NCBI GenBank assembly: GCA_002690045.1
Contig: NZDE01000011.1
Coordinates: 276,582-340,581, forward strand
From: Alphaproteobacteria bacterium
GTDB taxonomy: Bacteria; Pseudomonadota; Alphaproteobacteria; Micavibrionales; Micavibrionaceae
Length of the DNA stretch: 64,000 nucleotides
Direction of reading: 5' to 3'
Of the stretch, positions 33,547 to 43,617 are shown one piece after another. The translations under genes and the position numbers were made by a program. The stretch's first letter is position 1. Each line of letters begins with the position of its first letter. Below the pieces are notes generated by a model. It made no database searches. It saw only the letters and a list, made by a program, of their open reading frames with translations, and was not told where the DNA came from.

Positions 33547-36405
33547 ATGCTAGGCGCACACAAGAAAAAAACAAAGACCGCAAATAATCACGACACACGT
33601 GAATATGAAGATACCATCAAAGTCAGCTTCCTGACTTTTGGTGAGATTGCCGTTTTGTTTAATGCCATTTTGATTATTGTCGGTATCTACATATGGGTAA
33701 AGCCCATTGTTACGGCACAAAGCCATAAAATATCCGCACAGCAAAGCCATATAGAACAGATAGACAGCCGCATCGCCCTTGATTTCGACATAACGGAAAG
33801 TGAGTTCCGAAACACTGCACTAATTTTATCCAATAATTTTTCTGTCGAAGGACAAACTGAACACCAGATTTTGTTTGATGCTGCTAATCCAATTACAAAA
33901 TTTGATCAAATATACTGGGTCAAAAAACACGCTAATAAATTAAAAGTAATTCCGTTGATAAATGTTAGCGAAGAAGAAAGCTATCGTGACATATATAACT
34001 TTAATATCAACGCCCCCAATAAAGACGTTATTTCCTCATTCTTAAAGCCCCTGACAAAAATAGCGCGTGATGAAATACATATTAACTTGGTGCCGAATTA
34101 CAGCTCCATGTTTACGAAAAAAATCGGCCCGAATAAATCTATATTGATTCAGCCTTTTATCTTAGGGCAAAAAGTTTACGGACATGACAATAGCTTTCTC
34201 GGCTTTGTGATCGGCGTCACACGCAGCAATAAAGCCTTCGGCGTAGAAAGTTTTGGCGCGTATAGCAACCTAACCTATATGACCGTTACGGAAGAAGATA
34301 GCGGCGTGACACTTCTTGCGTACTCTTACAAGATCGACTCGCTCATGCGCCTGTTCGGCAAAGAAGATACGCGAGACAATACACTTGAGAAATGGAACGG
34401 TCGTAAATTTTCTTATAATCTTGTGACCATTTTACATGTAGGAAACACATTCTTAGAAGTGGCTCTAAATGTATTCCTCATAATCGGCGCATTATATGCG
34501 ACCTTCTTATTTTCGTTAGTTCGTAACAACCGTATACGCCGCGTGCGAGCATTAAATGAAAAAGAAAACCTAATTAAACAGACAATTTCCTTAGGTTATG
34601 AAGCGACCGAGAAGCAAGAGTTACAAAGCCGTGTCGACTTGGTCGAGAAAAAGAATATCGCACTACTTAATTCTATTAACGACATCATTGTCGAAGCCGA
34701 TATGAACGCGATTGTTGTCTTTGTGAATGGCGCATGGAATCGCGTTACCGGCCTTGGCAACACAGCTTGCTTAGATCATAAACTTTTTGACCTGATTGAC
34801 GATACCGATATTGAACACCACAAAAAAGAATTCTTGATGCTCGTCCGTGGGCACAAAGATAGCTATAGCTTTAGTACGAAACTAATATGTACAGATAATG
34901 AATTAAAGGACGTTGATATCGTCCTAACCCCTGTACAGATTCATGATAAGAGTGATGATGTCCGTGTGGTTGCAACCATTACGAATATGCAAGAACGTAA
35001 CCAAGCACAAAAGGCTCTGGTCGAAGTCGAAGCGCGTTATAAGTCTATCTGGGAACGTGCAGCTTTCGGTCTATTCCAATTGGGCGCTGATGGTAAATAT
35101 ATTACAGCCAACCCCGCTTTCTACAAAGTCCTAGGCTATAAGTCACTCGAAGAAATGCAAGCTTCAGTCGATAATGCGAATAAGCAAATTTACGTGAACT
35201 ACCGTGAGCGCATGAAGTTTTTACGCGCCCTTGAACAAAGCAATGAAATTAAAAACTGGGAAACGCAGATCCGCCGTAAAGATGGCGTGCTTATATGGAT
35301 TAACGAAAATTCGCGCCTTGTACGCGACGCGGATGGTAAGGCGATTCATATTGAAGGTAGTATTGAAGACGTAACAGAGCGCGTGGAAACATCCAGCAGC
35401 CTTCAACAAGCAAAAATAGATTCCGATATGGCGAACCGCGCAAAGTCAGAATTCCTTGCAAATATGAGCCATGAATTACGCACCCCGCTTAACTCCATCA
35501 TTGGTTTCTCTGAAATCATCCGTGATGAAGTTATGGGCCCTGTTGGGCAAAAAGCGTATTGGGAATATGCCCGTGACATTAACAAAAGTGGTCAACGCCT
35601 ATTGCGCATCATTAACGAAATTCTTGATATTTCTCGCATCGAAACAGGTGAGCGTGAACTTAACGAATCTATGGTCGATCTGAAAAAACTATCAGAAAAG
35701 TGCTTGGATATTCTAGGCAGCAAAATCCACAATGCAGAACTTGATTTGGTCATTGATATTCCTGATGAAACGCCGAATGTTTTGGGTGAAGAACTCGCCA
35801 TAAAGCAAATGATTATGAACATATTATCTAATGCGATTAAATTCACCCCAAGCCGCGGCAAAATCACAATATCGACCGAAGTTGAAGATAAAGGCAGCAT
35901 ACGCCTATCTATTACCGATACCGGCATTGGCATCAATGATGACGAAGTTGACAAAGCCCTATCTCCATTTACACAGTTAGATGGCGGTGACCTTGGACGA
36001 CAAAACTCAGGCACTGGGCTTGGCCTAACCCTAGTGAATGCATTAATCAAAATGCATAATGGCCGCTTAGAGCTCGTCTCACAAAAAGGGATTGGTACAA
36101 CTGCTACATTGATATTCCCACTGGATCGCGTCTTACCAAAAAACATTTCACACGATGATTTAGAGATGATGGCGAAAAAAGACGACCTTGATGAACAAGT
36201 AGAGCTGCCAGAAGATCCTGTAGAAGAACAACAAGCTGACGTCTTTGGCTCTAGCTACACACCGAAATCAGCGCCCATCGAAATGTCGAACGTAAATATC
36301 TATGCCGAATACGAAAAAGAACTAGACGCGCGCGAGGCAGCACAGAAAGCAAAAGAAGAAGCTGAACAAGCCGGTGACAGCAAGGCAGAAAAAGAAGACC
36401 AGTAA
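33547..36405 (+). CDS. Membrane PAS-domain sensor histidine kinase
   Basis: 952 aa. Transmembrane segments near residues 30-52 and 300-325 flank a large extracytoplasmic domain of about 250 residues of CHASE-like size. Then two PAS domains (ALLNSINDIIVEADMNAIVVFVNGAW and YKSIWERAAFGLFQLGADGKYITAN with a PAC motif GSIEDVTERVE), HisKA with H642 in ANMSHELRTPLNSIIGFSE, and an ATPase domain (NILSNAIKFTP, DTGIGIND, GTGLGLTLV). The last 90 residues are an acidic, coiled-coil tail. No receiver follows in the protein. Its 3' end is 6 bp from the convergent receiver-PPDK fusion gene. Confidence 0.92.
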   Translation: MLGAHKKKTKTANNHDTREYEDTIKVSFLTFGEIAVLFNAILIIVGIYIWVKPIVTAQSHKISAQQSHIEQIDSRIALDFDITESEFRNTALILSNNFSVEGQTEHQILFDAANPITKFDQIYWVKKHANKLKVIPLINVSEEESYRDIYNFNINAPNKDVISSFLKPLTKIARDEIHINLVPNYSSMFTKKIGPNKSILIQPFILGQKVYGHDNSFLGFVIGVTRSNKAFGVESFGAYSNLTYMTVTEEDSGVTLLAYSYKIDSLMRLFGKEDTRDNTLEKWNGRKFSYNLVTILHVGNTFLEVALNVFLIIGALYATFLFSLVRNNRIRRVRALNEKENLIKQTISLGYEATEKQELQSRVDLVEKKNIALLNSINDIIVEADMNAIVVFVNGAWNRVTGLGNTACLDHKLFDLIDDTDIEHHKKEFLMLVRGHKDSYSFSTKLICTDNELKDVDIVLTPVQIHDKSDDVRVVATITNMQERNQAQKALVEVEARYKSIWERAAFGLFQLGADGKYITANPAFYKVLGYKSLEEMQASVDNANKQIYVNYRERMKFLRALEQSNEIKNWETQIRRKDGVLIWINENSRLVRDADGKAIHIEGSIEDVTERVETSSSLQQAKIDSDMANRAKSEFLANMSHELRTPLNSIIGFSEIIRDEVMGPVGQKAYWEYARDINKSGQRLLRIINEILDISRIETGERELNESMVDLKKLSEKCLDILGSKIHNAELDLVIDIPDETPNVLGEELAIKQMIMNILSNAIKFTPSRGKITISTEVEDKGSIRLSITDTGIGINDDEVDKALSPFTQLDGGDLGRQNSGTGLGLTLVNALIKMHNGRLELVSQKGIGTTATLIFPLDRVLPKNISHDDLEMMAKKDDLDEQVELPEDPVEEQQADVFGSSYTPKSAPIEMSNVNIYAEYEKELDAREAAQKAKEEAEQAGDSKAEKEDQ

Positions 36406-36411
36406 GTTGCT

Positions 36412-38688
36412 TTATAAGCTCTGATTAGGTTGAGCGACATCTTGAGCACTCCGCACGCGCGCTTGAGACACGATAGTATCCTTATCTACACACGCACTAT
36501 AGAATGCATTTCGTACCGTAACTTCCTGTATGTACGAAGCAGGTACAGAGATTGCGTTTAAGCCAATATTCGAGGCATGTTTAGCCGCCTGCACATCTTC
36601 AGCCATTTGTTGACCGCACGCTGACACATAAATATCGGGCTTTATCTTACGCACTTCCGACACGACACTTTGTAATACAGCATTAAGGGGTTCAGTCATT
36701 GCAACAAAAGGATTAACGCCATATAATTTATTCTCTATCATCCAGTTATTAATAGCATCCACATCGTGACGTTTAATGTTTCCCATCACGCTTGTCATTA
36801 GGTCATTCGTCCCTATGCTCAGGAAATCGCTAACCTCCGCAATATTGGCGCTGTCCGCAGCTGCGTTCATATTTTCAATCATCCCGCCCAGCTTATAACC
36901 GCGTCCGCTTGCAACATCATCACATAAACTGCGTATTTTTTGCATATCATCCGCACCCGAAATATAAGGCACAAGTATTTCGACATCATACGGATAACCC
37001 GCGTCATTTGCGGCCTCAAATATCGCCTCAATTTGTATACGATAAAGCCCCTCAACATGATCTGCTAAGGCCTGTCCTTTTAGGTTATCTTGTCCATATT
37101 TTTGCGTTATTAATTGCTGCGTTTTTTCATCATAGAATTGATCTATAGGCGCATCTAGCAGGCGTATTGTTACCGCGCGCCCATAATCATAACACGCCGC
37201 TACAGCGAAAATTTCTGCGATCTGACTTTTCTGCCTACACTTAATATGCGCTAAAGCATCCGCTTTATCCGCTATTTCATCTGTGAGCAAAACTGTTTTT
37301 AATGCGGCTAGATCATCTATAGAATTTATCATATGTTCGGTGCGAACCAAACCGATACCTTCTGCACCATTATCAAAAGACTTATGCACTTGCGCTGCAT
37401 TATCCGCATTAGCTTTAATTTGAACAGCATCGCTTGTATCTAATATATTTTGACATTCTTGATAAAAAGAATTTTTGATAAAATCATATTCATGATTATG
37501 CCATAGCGCCATTGGTTCTAGTTTTGAAGGGATTAGCTGCCCCGTTACGCCACTCTCTTTACCGTCTGCGCCATATGATGTGTAATGTTCCATCACAATG
37601 CTTATGAAGTCACCTGCATACAAAACCTGAGTTACAAGTTTACGTCCACCGTCATAAGTTTCATCATATTCATATGACTTATGTTGAAAAACACCATTTT
37701 CAAACGATACATCTGCACGCCGCATAACATCATCATAATCCACCGCAATCAAGGCAGAAATGCCCATATTGTCAGCTATCTGCTTCATATGTTCATGCCC
37801 TTCACCTGTATAGATCAAGCCATGGACATCATTAAACAAAGGTGCATCTTCTGGATTGAAACATTCAAGAACCAAGATGATCGGGTCATTCGGATATTGC
37901 TGTTTTATTGTTTTGATATCGGCGGCATTACATGCCATACGCCCCGATACATCCCCACCTGTCGATAACATGAACGGCACGGCTTGGGCTCTCTTACCCT
38001 CCCAATCTAATGACGTTCTATCTATAAAGTCATTGCAAGGTTCATATTTTGTTAAAATAGACGAAAAACCATCTGCACCTTTATTAAACAAATCAATCAC
38101 ACTGCTCAACGATAAGGCATCTTCGCTATATTCTGATTGATATTTATACTTAAATATAGCTTTATCAGTAATGAAATCTGTGCCCAAATTTTCATTACAA
38201 AACACGCGAAATTCAGTAAAATCAAAAGGAATATTTTTGACACGATATCGCTCTCGCTTATTATCATTCATCATCAGGGCGCAGCTATCATACATTGCTT
38301 CAAATTCGAATGTATCCGTTACAAGAATATTTGACCACTTCTCAAAATTCTTATGCTTACGCGCATCATTCGGGTCTTTTGAATGAATAAACACTGTGTG
38401 CGGGATATAGTTGACGCCGTCTTCTACGCTGGCTGTATCTAAATAATCATAAAGCACTTCGGACACTTCTGAAAAAAGCTCACCATTACCGTAGTAATTG
38501 TCGTCGATAGATATTAAATCTGCTCTATGCCCATTCTCTCGCCATTCAGATAAAACCGACACGGCTTCGATACTTGTACGTGCATAGCGCACTTCAACAT
38601 GTGGATATGCTGACATCATGTTCTCAATATCAACATAGCGCCCTTGGTCGTCATCAACGATCAATACTCTTTTCGAAATGTCTGTCAT
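36412..38688 (-). CDS. Receiver-like domain fused to PEP-utilising (PPDK C-terminal-like) domains
   Basis: 758 aa. Residues 1-130 resemble a receiver: RVLIVDDDQGRY, LISIDDNYYG and FIHSKDP; the HS-x-[ND]-P pattern recalls the cyclic-phosphate-processing receiver subclass more than CheY. Residues about 235-330 match the mobile phosphohistidine domain of pyruvate phosphate dikinase (STGGDVSGRM, IILVLECFNPEDAP, TGEGHEHM with H298/H300 where TSHAA is usual). Residues 420-735 match its PEP/pyruvate barrel with all key residues: R449 (LVRTEHM), R509 (TIRLLDAP), E605 (GGMIEN), N628-D629 (GTNDLM) and C691 (SACGQQ). The ATP-grasp domain is absent. Actual reaction unknown; a phosphotransfer or PEP-sensing role is inference. 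Confidence 0.85.
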   Translation of the reverse strand: MTDISKRVLIVDDDQGRYVDIENMMSAYPHVEVRYARTSIEAVSVLSEWRENGHRADLISIDDNYYGNGELFSEVSEVLYDYLDTASVEDGVNYIPHTVFIHSKDPNDARKHKNFEKWSNILVTDTFEFEAMYDSCALMMNDNKRERYRVKNIPFDFTEFRVFCNENLGTDFITDKAIFKYKYQSEYSEDALSLSSVIDLFNKGADGFSSILTKYEPCNDFIDRTSLDWEGKRAQAVPFMLSTGGDVSGRMACNAADIKTIKQQYPNDPIILVLECFNPEDAPLFNDVHGLIYTGEGHEHMKQIADNMGISALIAVDYDDVMRRADVSFENGVFQHKSYEYDETYDGGRKLVTQVLYAGDFISIVMEHYTSYGADGKESGVTGQLIPSKLEPMALWHNHEYDFIKNSFYQECQNILDTSDAVQIKANADNAAQVHKSFDNGAEGIGLVRTEHMINSIDDLAALKTVLLTDEIADKADALAHIKCRQKSQIAEIFAVAACYDYGRAVTIRLLDAPIDQFYDEKTQQLITQKYGQDNLKGQALADHVEGLYRIQIEAIFEAANDAGYPYDVEILVPYISGADDMQKIRSLCDDVASGRGYKLGGMIENMNAAADSANIAEVSDFLSIGTNDLMTSVMGNIKRHDVDAINNWMIENKLYGVNPFVAMTEPLNAVLQSVVSEVRKIKPDIYVSACGQQMAEDVQAAKHASNIGLNAISVPASYIQEVTVRNAFYSACVDKDTIVSQARVRSAQDVAQPNQSL

Positions 38689-38741
38689 AATTTCCCCGCC
38701 ATAAGAAGTGGGACTATACTACACCACAATGCGGCATTATG

Positions 38742-39389
38742 TCAAACAATAGCTTGTAGCAAGCGCTCTGCCTCATCGGCATCTGTACGCAATATCGTTT
38801 GCGCAAGGTCATAGCTAAAACCATTGCGGGCAAGTATAGCGAGTGCTTTTTCAGGTTCTTTGGGCGTACGGGCAAGCGCTGTGTATGGCCCTATCCTGCG
38901 TTTCTTGGCACATTTTAGTGCGGCGATATATTCATTTATGTTTGAAGGGTTTTGCGGCCAGTTGGATGGTAAGTCATTTATATCTATATGTTCCGCGCGG
39001 CTTGCATTTAGTTTGGACATTGCAGCCGCAATCGTTTGTTCATCAAGTCCGGCCTGTTTTAAACGTGCGCGAATTTTCATTTGCGCGCGGCCTTTTTGTA
39101 GGAGTGAATTAACCATCCCCTCAGCGTAGCGTTGATCGTTTAAATAACCGTATTCAACGAATTTTTCCGTTACTTCACCTAACCAATTCAAGCACTCCTC
39201 ACGCTCTGGCACGCCATGATGCTGCAATGATCTATCAATTTTACGGCGCATAACGGTTTGAAAATGTGCAATGCTCGCTGGATAACGTTCAAGATAAAAC
39301 ACCCCCGAATTTTGCAAATAACTTTTGGTTATTTTACGCGGTGGGCGTTTTTCTTTCTTCTTTTGTTGTGGCTTGCGTTCAGTATTCAT
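38742..39389 (-). CDS. recX: Regulatory protein RecX
   Basis: Modulates RecA filaments. 215 aa with a Lys/Arg-rich N-terminus (QQKKKEKRPPRKITKSYL). Helical repeats ALxxLxxR-type: YLERYPASIAHFQTVMRRKI, LNDQRYAEGMVNSLLQKGRAQMKIRARLKQAGLDEQTI, and RIGPYTALARTPKEPEKALAILARNGFSYDLAQTIL. Slightly longer than the typical 150-190 aa because of the basic start. recA is not adjacent. Confidence 0.92.
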   Translation of the reverse strand: MNTERKPQQKKKEKRPPRKITKSYLQNSGVFYLERYPASIAHFQTVMRRKIDRSLQHHGVPEREECLNWLGEVTEKFVEYGYLNDQRYAEGMVNSLLQKGRAQMKIRARLKQAGLDEQTIAAAMSKLNASRAEHIDINDLPSNWPQNPSNINEYIAALKCAKKRRIGPYTALARTPKEPEKALAILARNGFSYDLAQTILRTDADEAERLLQAIV

Positions 39390-39474
39390 GCAATTCCTTC
39401 TTGATCTTACAGCATTAAAACTATAATCAATGAAGCCTATACAGACAAATTAAAAACAATTTTATGTGATAAAG

Positions 39475-40269
39475 ATGAATGAACTTACCCCTATACAGCT
39501 TGGACACGTCAACTGGATTGGCCTTAAGACACTTATTAAAAAGGAATGCGCACGCTTTCTTAACGTTGGGGCCCAAACAATTATAACCCCAGTCGTGACA
39601 AGCGTATTGTTTTATATGGTCTTTTCATTAGCCTTTGGTGGAAATGGACGCAGCATAGGCGACATTCCATATATGACGTTTCTTGCCCCTGGCTTAATAA
39701 TGATGTCGATGATTCAGAATGCCTTTTCGAACACGTCATCGACATTAATGATTGCGAAAATACAGGGAAATATTGTCGACATTCTTATGCCGCCGCTTAT
39801 GCCACTCGAGCTATTGACTGGCTTGTTAATTGGCGGCGTTTTACGTGGCTTAATTATTGGCGCGCTCGGCTGTGTCACATTATCTTACTTTGCAGGTTTT
39901 AGTGTTGTTCATATATGGGCCGTTGTTTTTTATTCTGTTGCAGGCTGCATGGCGCTTGCGCTATTGGGCATTATTGCAGGAGTGTGGTCCGAAAAATTTG
40001 ACCATTTGGCAACATTTACCAACTTTATCATTATGCCGCTTACATTCTTATCTGGTACATTTTATGCTGTATCGCAATTGCCGCCTATATGGCTTGAAGT
40101 TGCGATGTACAACCCGTTCTTTTTTGTAATTGATGGGTTTAGATATGGTTTGCTCGGGCAACATGAAGCATCAATAATTCGGGGTGTAATCATTATGCTT
40201 GTTGTCAATATCGGTTTATTTAGTGTAACATTAAACATGATCCGCAAGGGTTATAAGATCAAATCTTAA
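39475..40269 (+). CDS. ABC-2 type transporter permease
   Basis: 264 aa from the ATG at 39475 (no clear ribosome site; a GTG at 39466 is the alternative). Six hydrophobic segments and the ABC-2 signature region: FLNVGAQTIITPVVTSVLFYMVFSLAFG, YMTFLAPGLIMMSMIQNAFSNTSSTL, MPLTFLSGTFYAVSQLPPIW and NPFFFVIDGFRYGLLG. Resembles YadH-like exporters. The ATP-binding partner is not beside it in this window. 8 bp ahead of hslO. Confidence 0.88.
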   Translation: MNELTPIQLGHVNWIGLKTLIKKECARFLNVGAQTIITPVVTSVLFYMVFSLAFGGNGRSIGDIPYMTFLAPGLIMMSMIQNAFSNTSSTLMIAKIQGNIVDILMPPLMPLELLTGLLIGGVLRGLIIGALGCVTLSYFAGFSVVHIWAVVFYSVAGCMALALLGIIAGVWSEKFDHLATFTNFIIMPLTFLSGTFYAVSQLPPIWLEVAMYNPFFFVIDGFRYGLLGQHEASIIRGVIIMLVVNIGLFSVTLNMIRKGYKIKS

Positions 40270-40277
40270 AGTCGCAA

Positions 40278-41216
40278 ATGTCTGAATCTGATAATACAAT
40301 TATAACTGTTGGCACAAACACGGATAATGTCATCCAGAACTTTCAGCTGGATAGCTCGTCCTTACGTGGTCGCATGGTCCGTTTGGGAAGCGAATTAGAT
40401 GATATCATCACAGCGCATGATTACCCAGATATTGTTAACCGCTTAGTCGCTGAAACACTTAGCCTCGCGGCATGTCTTGCCTCGATGCTAAAATATGACG
40501 GCATATTTACGCTACAAATTCAGACATCAGGGCCGATATCCATGATTGTCGCTGATCAAACATCCGAAGGGCATATTCGCGGCTGTGCGAGTTATAATGA
40601 GGAAGATTTAAATGCCCTACTCGCTAAATTTGATAATGTCGATAAACTCTCCATTCAAGATTTACTTGGCAAAGGCCATATGGCTTTTACTGTAGACCAA
40701 GGGCCTGAAACTGATCGTTATCAAGGCATTGTTGAATTAAAAGGCCATACATTACTTGATAGCGTACAGCATTATTTTAATCAGTCTGAACAGATTGGTA
40801 CAGGCATCAAAATGGCAACTGGCAAAGTTGACGGGCAGTGGCGCGCTGGCGTAATCATGCTACAACATATGCCTGAAGACGAAGCCAACCCAGAGGCTGG
40901 CGCAGGCAACACGATTGAAGATAATTGGCGCCGCACGATGATTTTATTGGAAACATGCACCGAAGAAGAACTTATTTCGCCTAATTTAGATTCACAAGAA
41001 CTACTCTTCCGTCTGTTCCATGAAGAAGATTTACGCGTATTTGATCCGGTCAACTTGATCAAAAAATGCCGCTGTTCCAAAGACCGCTTAGTCATGGCTG
41101 TACGCTTAATGCCGCAAGATGATATTGACCATATATTTAAGGGCGATACCGCCGATATCAAATGTGAGTTTTGCAGTAAAAATTATACTATATCCAAAGA
41201 TGACTTAATGCCGTAG
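40278..41216 (+). CDS. hslO: Hsp33 family redox-regulated chaperone
   Basis: Oxidation-activated holdase chaperone, 312 aa. LRGRMVRLGSELDDIITAHDYP, LAACLASMLKYDGIFTLQIQTSGPISMIVAD and the redox zinc centre KCRCSKDR ... KCEFCSKNY (CxC ... CxxC) are present. N-terminal extension of about 20 residues compared with E. coli. Probably co-transcribed with the ABC-2 permease. Confidence 0.96.
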   Translation: MSESDNTIITVGTNTDNVIQNFQLDSSSLRGRMVRLGSELDDIITAHDYPDIVNRLVAETLSLAACLASMLKYDGIFTLQIQTSGPISMIVADQTSEGHIRGCASYNEEDLNALLAKFDNVDKLSIQDLLGKGHMAFTVDQGPETDRYQGIVELKGHTLLDSVQHYFNQSEQIGTGIKMATGKVDGQWRAGVIMLQHMPEDEANPEAGAGNTIEDNWRRTMILLETCTEEELISPNLDSQELLFRLFHEEDLRVFDPVNLIKKCRCSKDRLVMAVRLMPQDDIDHIFKGDTADIKCEFCSKNYTISKDDLMP

Positions 41217-41255
41217 AATGTTTAGGCAACAACGCTAATATTAGGAAGGTTGAAA

Positions 41256-41954
41256 ATGATCCATCTGTTACCGAAAAACAAAAATGCAAAAACCCTAATG
41301 CTAACTGGCATAAGCATTCTGACATTAAGCGCATGTTCGTTAACAAAGACGGAATCGAATAACATTTCAGCCGCACAGCAAAGCTATGGCTATATGGCGC
41401 AAAAAACATTAAATGCTTCTGAAGTTAATTTTTCAGTCGCACCGACCATCGGCAATGAACAAATTCTTGCCCTATTCCCTAACGCGCCCCAAAACGCATT
41501 TCAAAATTACCTCGACTCACGTTTTAAAAGTAATATTTACGGCGATGGTGCAATCGATATAAGCATTGATGATGTCTTCTTTGACCGTGTGCGCGTGTCT
41601 GGCGGTAAAGACAATATTCTGGATAGCCTAATGGCCTATAACGATAATTATAAATACACATTGCGCGCAAGTATTAACGTGAAATCACAAAACCGCTTAG
41701 GTTTAGAGCGCGGCAACAAAACTTTTGATGTTGGCAAATCTGTTATTATGCCTTCACATTTCTCACTCGTGAAAAAAGAAAAGCATTTACAAGAATTTCT
41801 AGATAGCTTCATCGCTGACCTTGATCAAATCCTTGTATCATACATGAATACAAGTCTGGAGCTTACAGCGCTTCATGACACCGCAGAATATGGCGCTGGC
41901 TTTGAGGCTGGCGAAGCCGATACCGTTGGCTACCGCTACCAAGACCACCACTAA
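41256..41954 (+). CDS. Lipoprotein of unknown function
   Basis: 232 aa from ATG 41256, with AGGAAGG 6 nt upstream (a TTG at 41250 would abut that site). Signal peptide with lipobox LSAC (Cys27). The mature part is mixed alpha/beta with ALFPNAPQNAFQNYLDSRF and DISIDDVFFDRVRVSGG; no known domain recognised. Strong terminator follows. Confidence 0.78.
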   Translation: MIHLLPKNKNAKTLMLTGISILTLSACSLTKTESNNISAAQQSYGYMAQKTLNASEVNFSVAPTIGNEQILALFPNAPQNAFQNYLDSRFKSNIYGDGAIDISIDDVFFDRVRVSGGKDNILDSLMAYNDNYKYTLRASINVKSQNRLGLERGNKTFDVGKSVIMPSHFSLVKKEKHLQEFLDSFIADLDQILVSYMNTSLELTALHDTAEYGAGFEAGEADTVGYRYQDHH

Positions 41955-41980
41955 GAAAAATATACAGAAAAGATTTATAA

Positions 41981-42013
41981 AAACGCGCCCTCTTCTATGA
42001 GGCGCGTTTTTCT
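41981..42013. terminator. Bidirectional terminator between lipoprotein gene and trkH
   Basis: AAACGCGCC (41981-41989) with GGCGCGTTT (42001-42009), 11-nt loop, T-rich downstream on the plus strand and TTT-ATAAAT on the minus strand. It adjoins the trkH stop at 42015. Confidence 0.85.
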
Positions 42014-42014
42014 T

Positions 42015-43460
42015 TTATTTACGCCAGAAATGTGGCAGGAATAACACAAGCAAAGTGAATATCTCTAATCGTCCTACGATCATACCTGCAGTAAGAATCC
42101 ATTTAGAGCTATCAGGCAGCGTCGAGTAGTTCCCCGCTGGGCCAATAATTTCCCCAAGCCCTGGCCCCACATTAGATATTGAAGATGCCGCCCCTGACAT
42201 GGCTGTTAAAAAATCTAGCCCTGTAAATGATAGCGCTACACATAAAAGCGAAAAGCTAAGTGCATATAGAAAGAAGAAACTCATCACCGATGTCATGACA
42301 TCTTCAGAAATACTACGTCTATTATAATGCGCACGAAACACACCGTTTGGGTGAATCAATTTTTTTAGCTGAGAAAGCGAGATAGAAAACAAAATCTGAA
42401 AACGGAACACCTTAATACCACAGCTTGTTGACCCAGCACATCCGCCAACCACCATGAGAAAGAAAAACACCGCTCCAACAAAGCCGCCCCAATTATTATA
42501 GTTACCCGACGCAAACCCTGTTCCCGTCATCAAAGATACTGCATTGAAAGAAGCACGGCGCAGCGCATGGGAAATGGTCATATCCATATTCACAACCAAA
42601 AAAGCAGCAACTGTTACAATTGTTATAAACAGGATGGACAAATACCATCGCACCTGACTATCACGGAACAAAGAAAGCGGACGTCCCGTAACCATTTGGA
42701 AATACAAAATAAATGGCATCCCCCCTAGCAACATAAAAATAATTGCAACAATTTCCTCGTGCGGATCTTCATAATGGGCGAAGGATGTATCATATGTAGA
42801 AAATCCACCTGTCGAAATTGTTGTTAAGGCGTGCGCTACAGCATCGAACGCAGTCATCCCCACGACCTTATAACAAAGCGCACAGAGTATGGTGAACAAT
42901 ACATATATCACCGCAATAGCCGTCGCAATTTGTGTTGCGCGCGGCGAAACCTTTTCGACCTCAAAAGACTCTGCCTTGAAAAGCTGCATACCACCAACTT
43001 TTAGAAATGGTAAAACAGACAGCGCCATCACAATAATACCAATACCACCAAGCCATTGCAGGATGGCCCGCCACATCAAAATACCAGGCGGTGCATAGTC
43101 TAAGCCCACCATAATAGTCGACCCTGTAGTGGTTATGCCCGATGTTGCCTCGAACACAGCATCAACGAAAGACACATCCATACCCGAAAGCCAAAATGGT
43201 ATTGCGGCAAATATACACAAAGATATCCATGAAAAGACCGTAAGCATAAAGCCCTGACGAATATTTATTTTAAATCCGTCAGACGGCGCATTGGTAAAGG
43301 CCAGCGCTCCACCGAAGAAGGCAGTGACAATAATACAAATAAAGAAAACAACCCAGTCATCATTACCGAAATATAAGTCAACAAGCATCGGTACATTCAT
43401 ACTGATCGCCAGAATGAATAAAAGCAAACCTATGACATAAAGTATCGGACGAAAATCCAT
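42015..43460 (-). CDS. trkH: Trk-type potassium uptake channel subunit TrkH
   Basis: 481 aa, polytopic. Selectivity-filter-like loops: FEATSGITTTGSTIM, HALTTISTGGFSTYD, FNAVSLMTGTGFASGNYNNW and AASSISNVGPGLGEIIGP. Other marks: RAILQWLGGIGIIVMALSVLPFLKVGGMQLF, CAGSTSCGIKVFRF. Needs the cytoplasmic TrkA, which is not in the window. Confidence 0.96.
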   Translation of the reverse strand: MDFRPILYVIGLLLFILAISMNVPMLVDLYFGNDDWVVFFICIIVTAFFGGALAFTNAPSDGFKINIRQGFMLTVFSWISLCIFAAIPFWLSGMDVSFVDAVFEATSGITTTGSTIMVGLDYAPPGILMWRAILQWLGGIGIIVMALSVLPFLKVGGMQLFKAESFEVEKVSPRATQIATAIAVIYVLFTILCALCYKVVGMTAFDAVAHALTTISTGGFSTYDTSFAHYEDPHEEIVAIIFMLLGGMPFILYFQMVTGRPLSLFRDSQVRWYLSILFITIVTVAAFLVVNMDMTISHALRRASFNAVSLMTGTGFASGNYNNWGGFVGAVFFFLMVVGGCAGSTSCGIKVFRFQILFSISLSQLKKLIHPNGVFRAHYNRRSISEDVMTSVMSFFFLYALSFSLLCVALSFTGLDFLTAMSGAASSISNVGPGLGEIIGPAGNYSTLPDSSKWILTAGMIVGRLEIFTLLVLFLPHFWRK

Positions 43461-43562
43461 AACTACTGCTTTTCTTTAATTGATATGATCTTGCGTGATT
43501 ATAACCACACTCAATGCGGCAAACAAGCTTCACAATATTCTACCGCCCCCATGACTAACAAA

Positions 43563-43596
43563 AAAAGCGAAGCAAGTTGCCTTGCTTCGCTTTTAA
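43563..43596 (-). terminator. Terminator of the OmpA-like lipoprotein gene
   Basis: Fourteen-bp perfect stem: AAAAGCGAAGCAAG (43563-43576) with CTTGCTTCGCTTTT (43581-43594), 4-nt loop, and further T on the minus strand. Confidence 0.9.
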
Positions 43597-43617
43597 AATT
43601 CTACTCTGTACCGTTAC

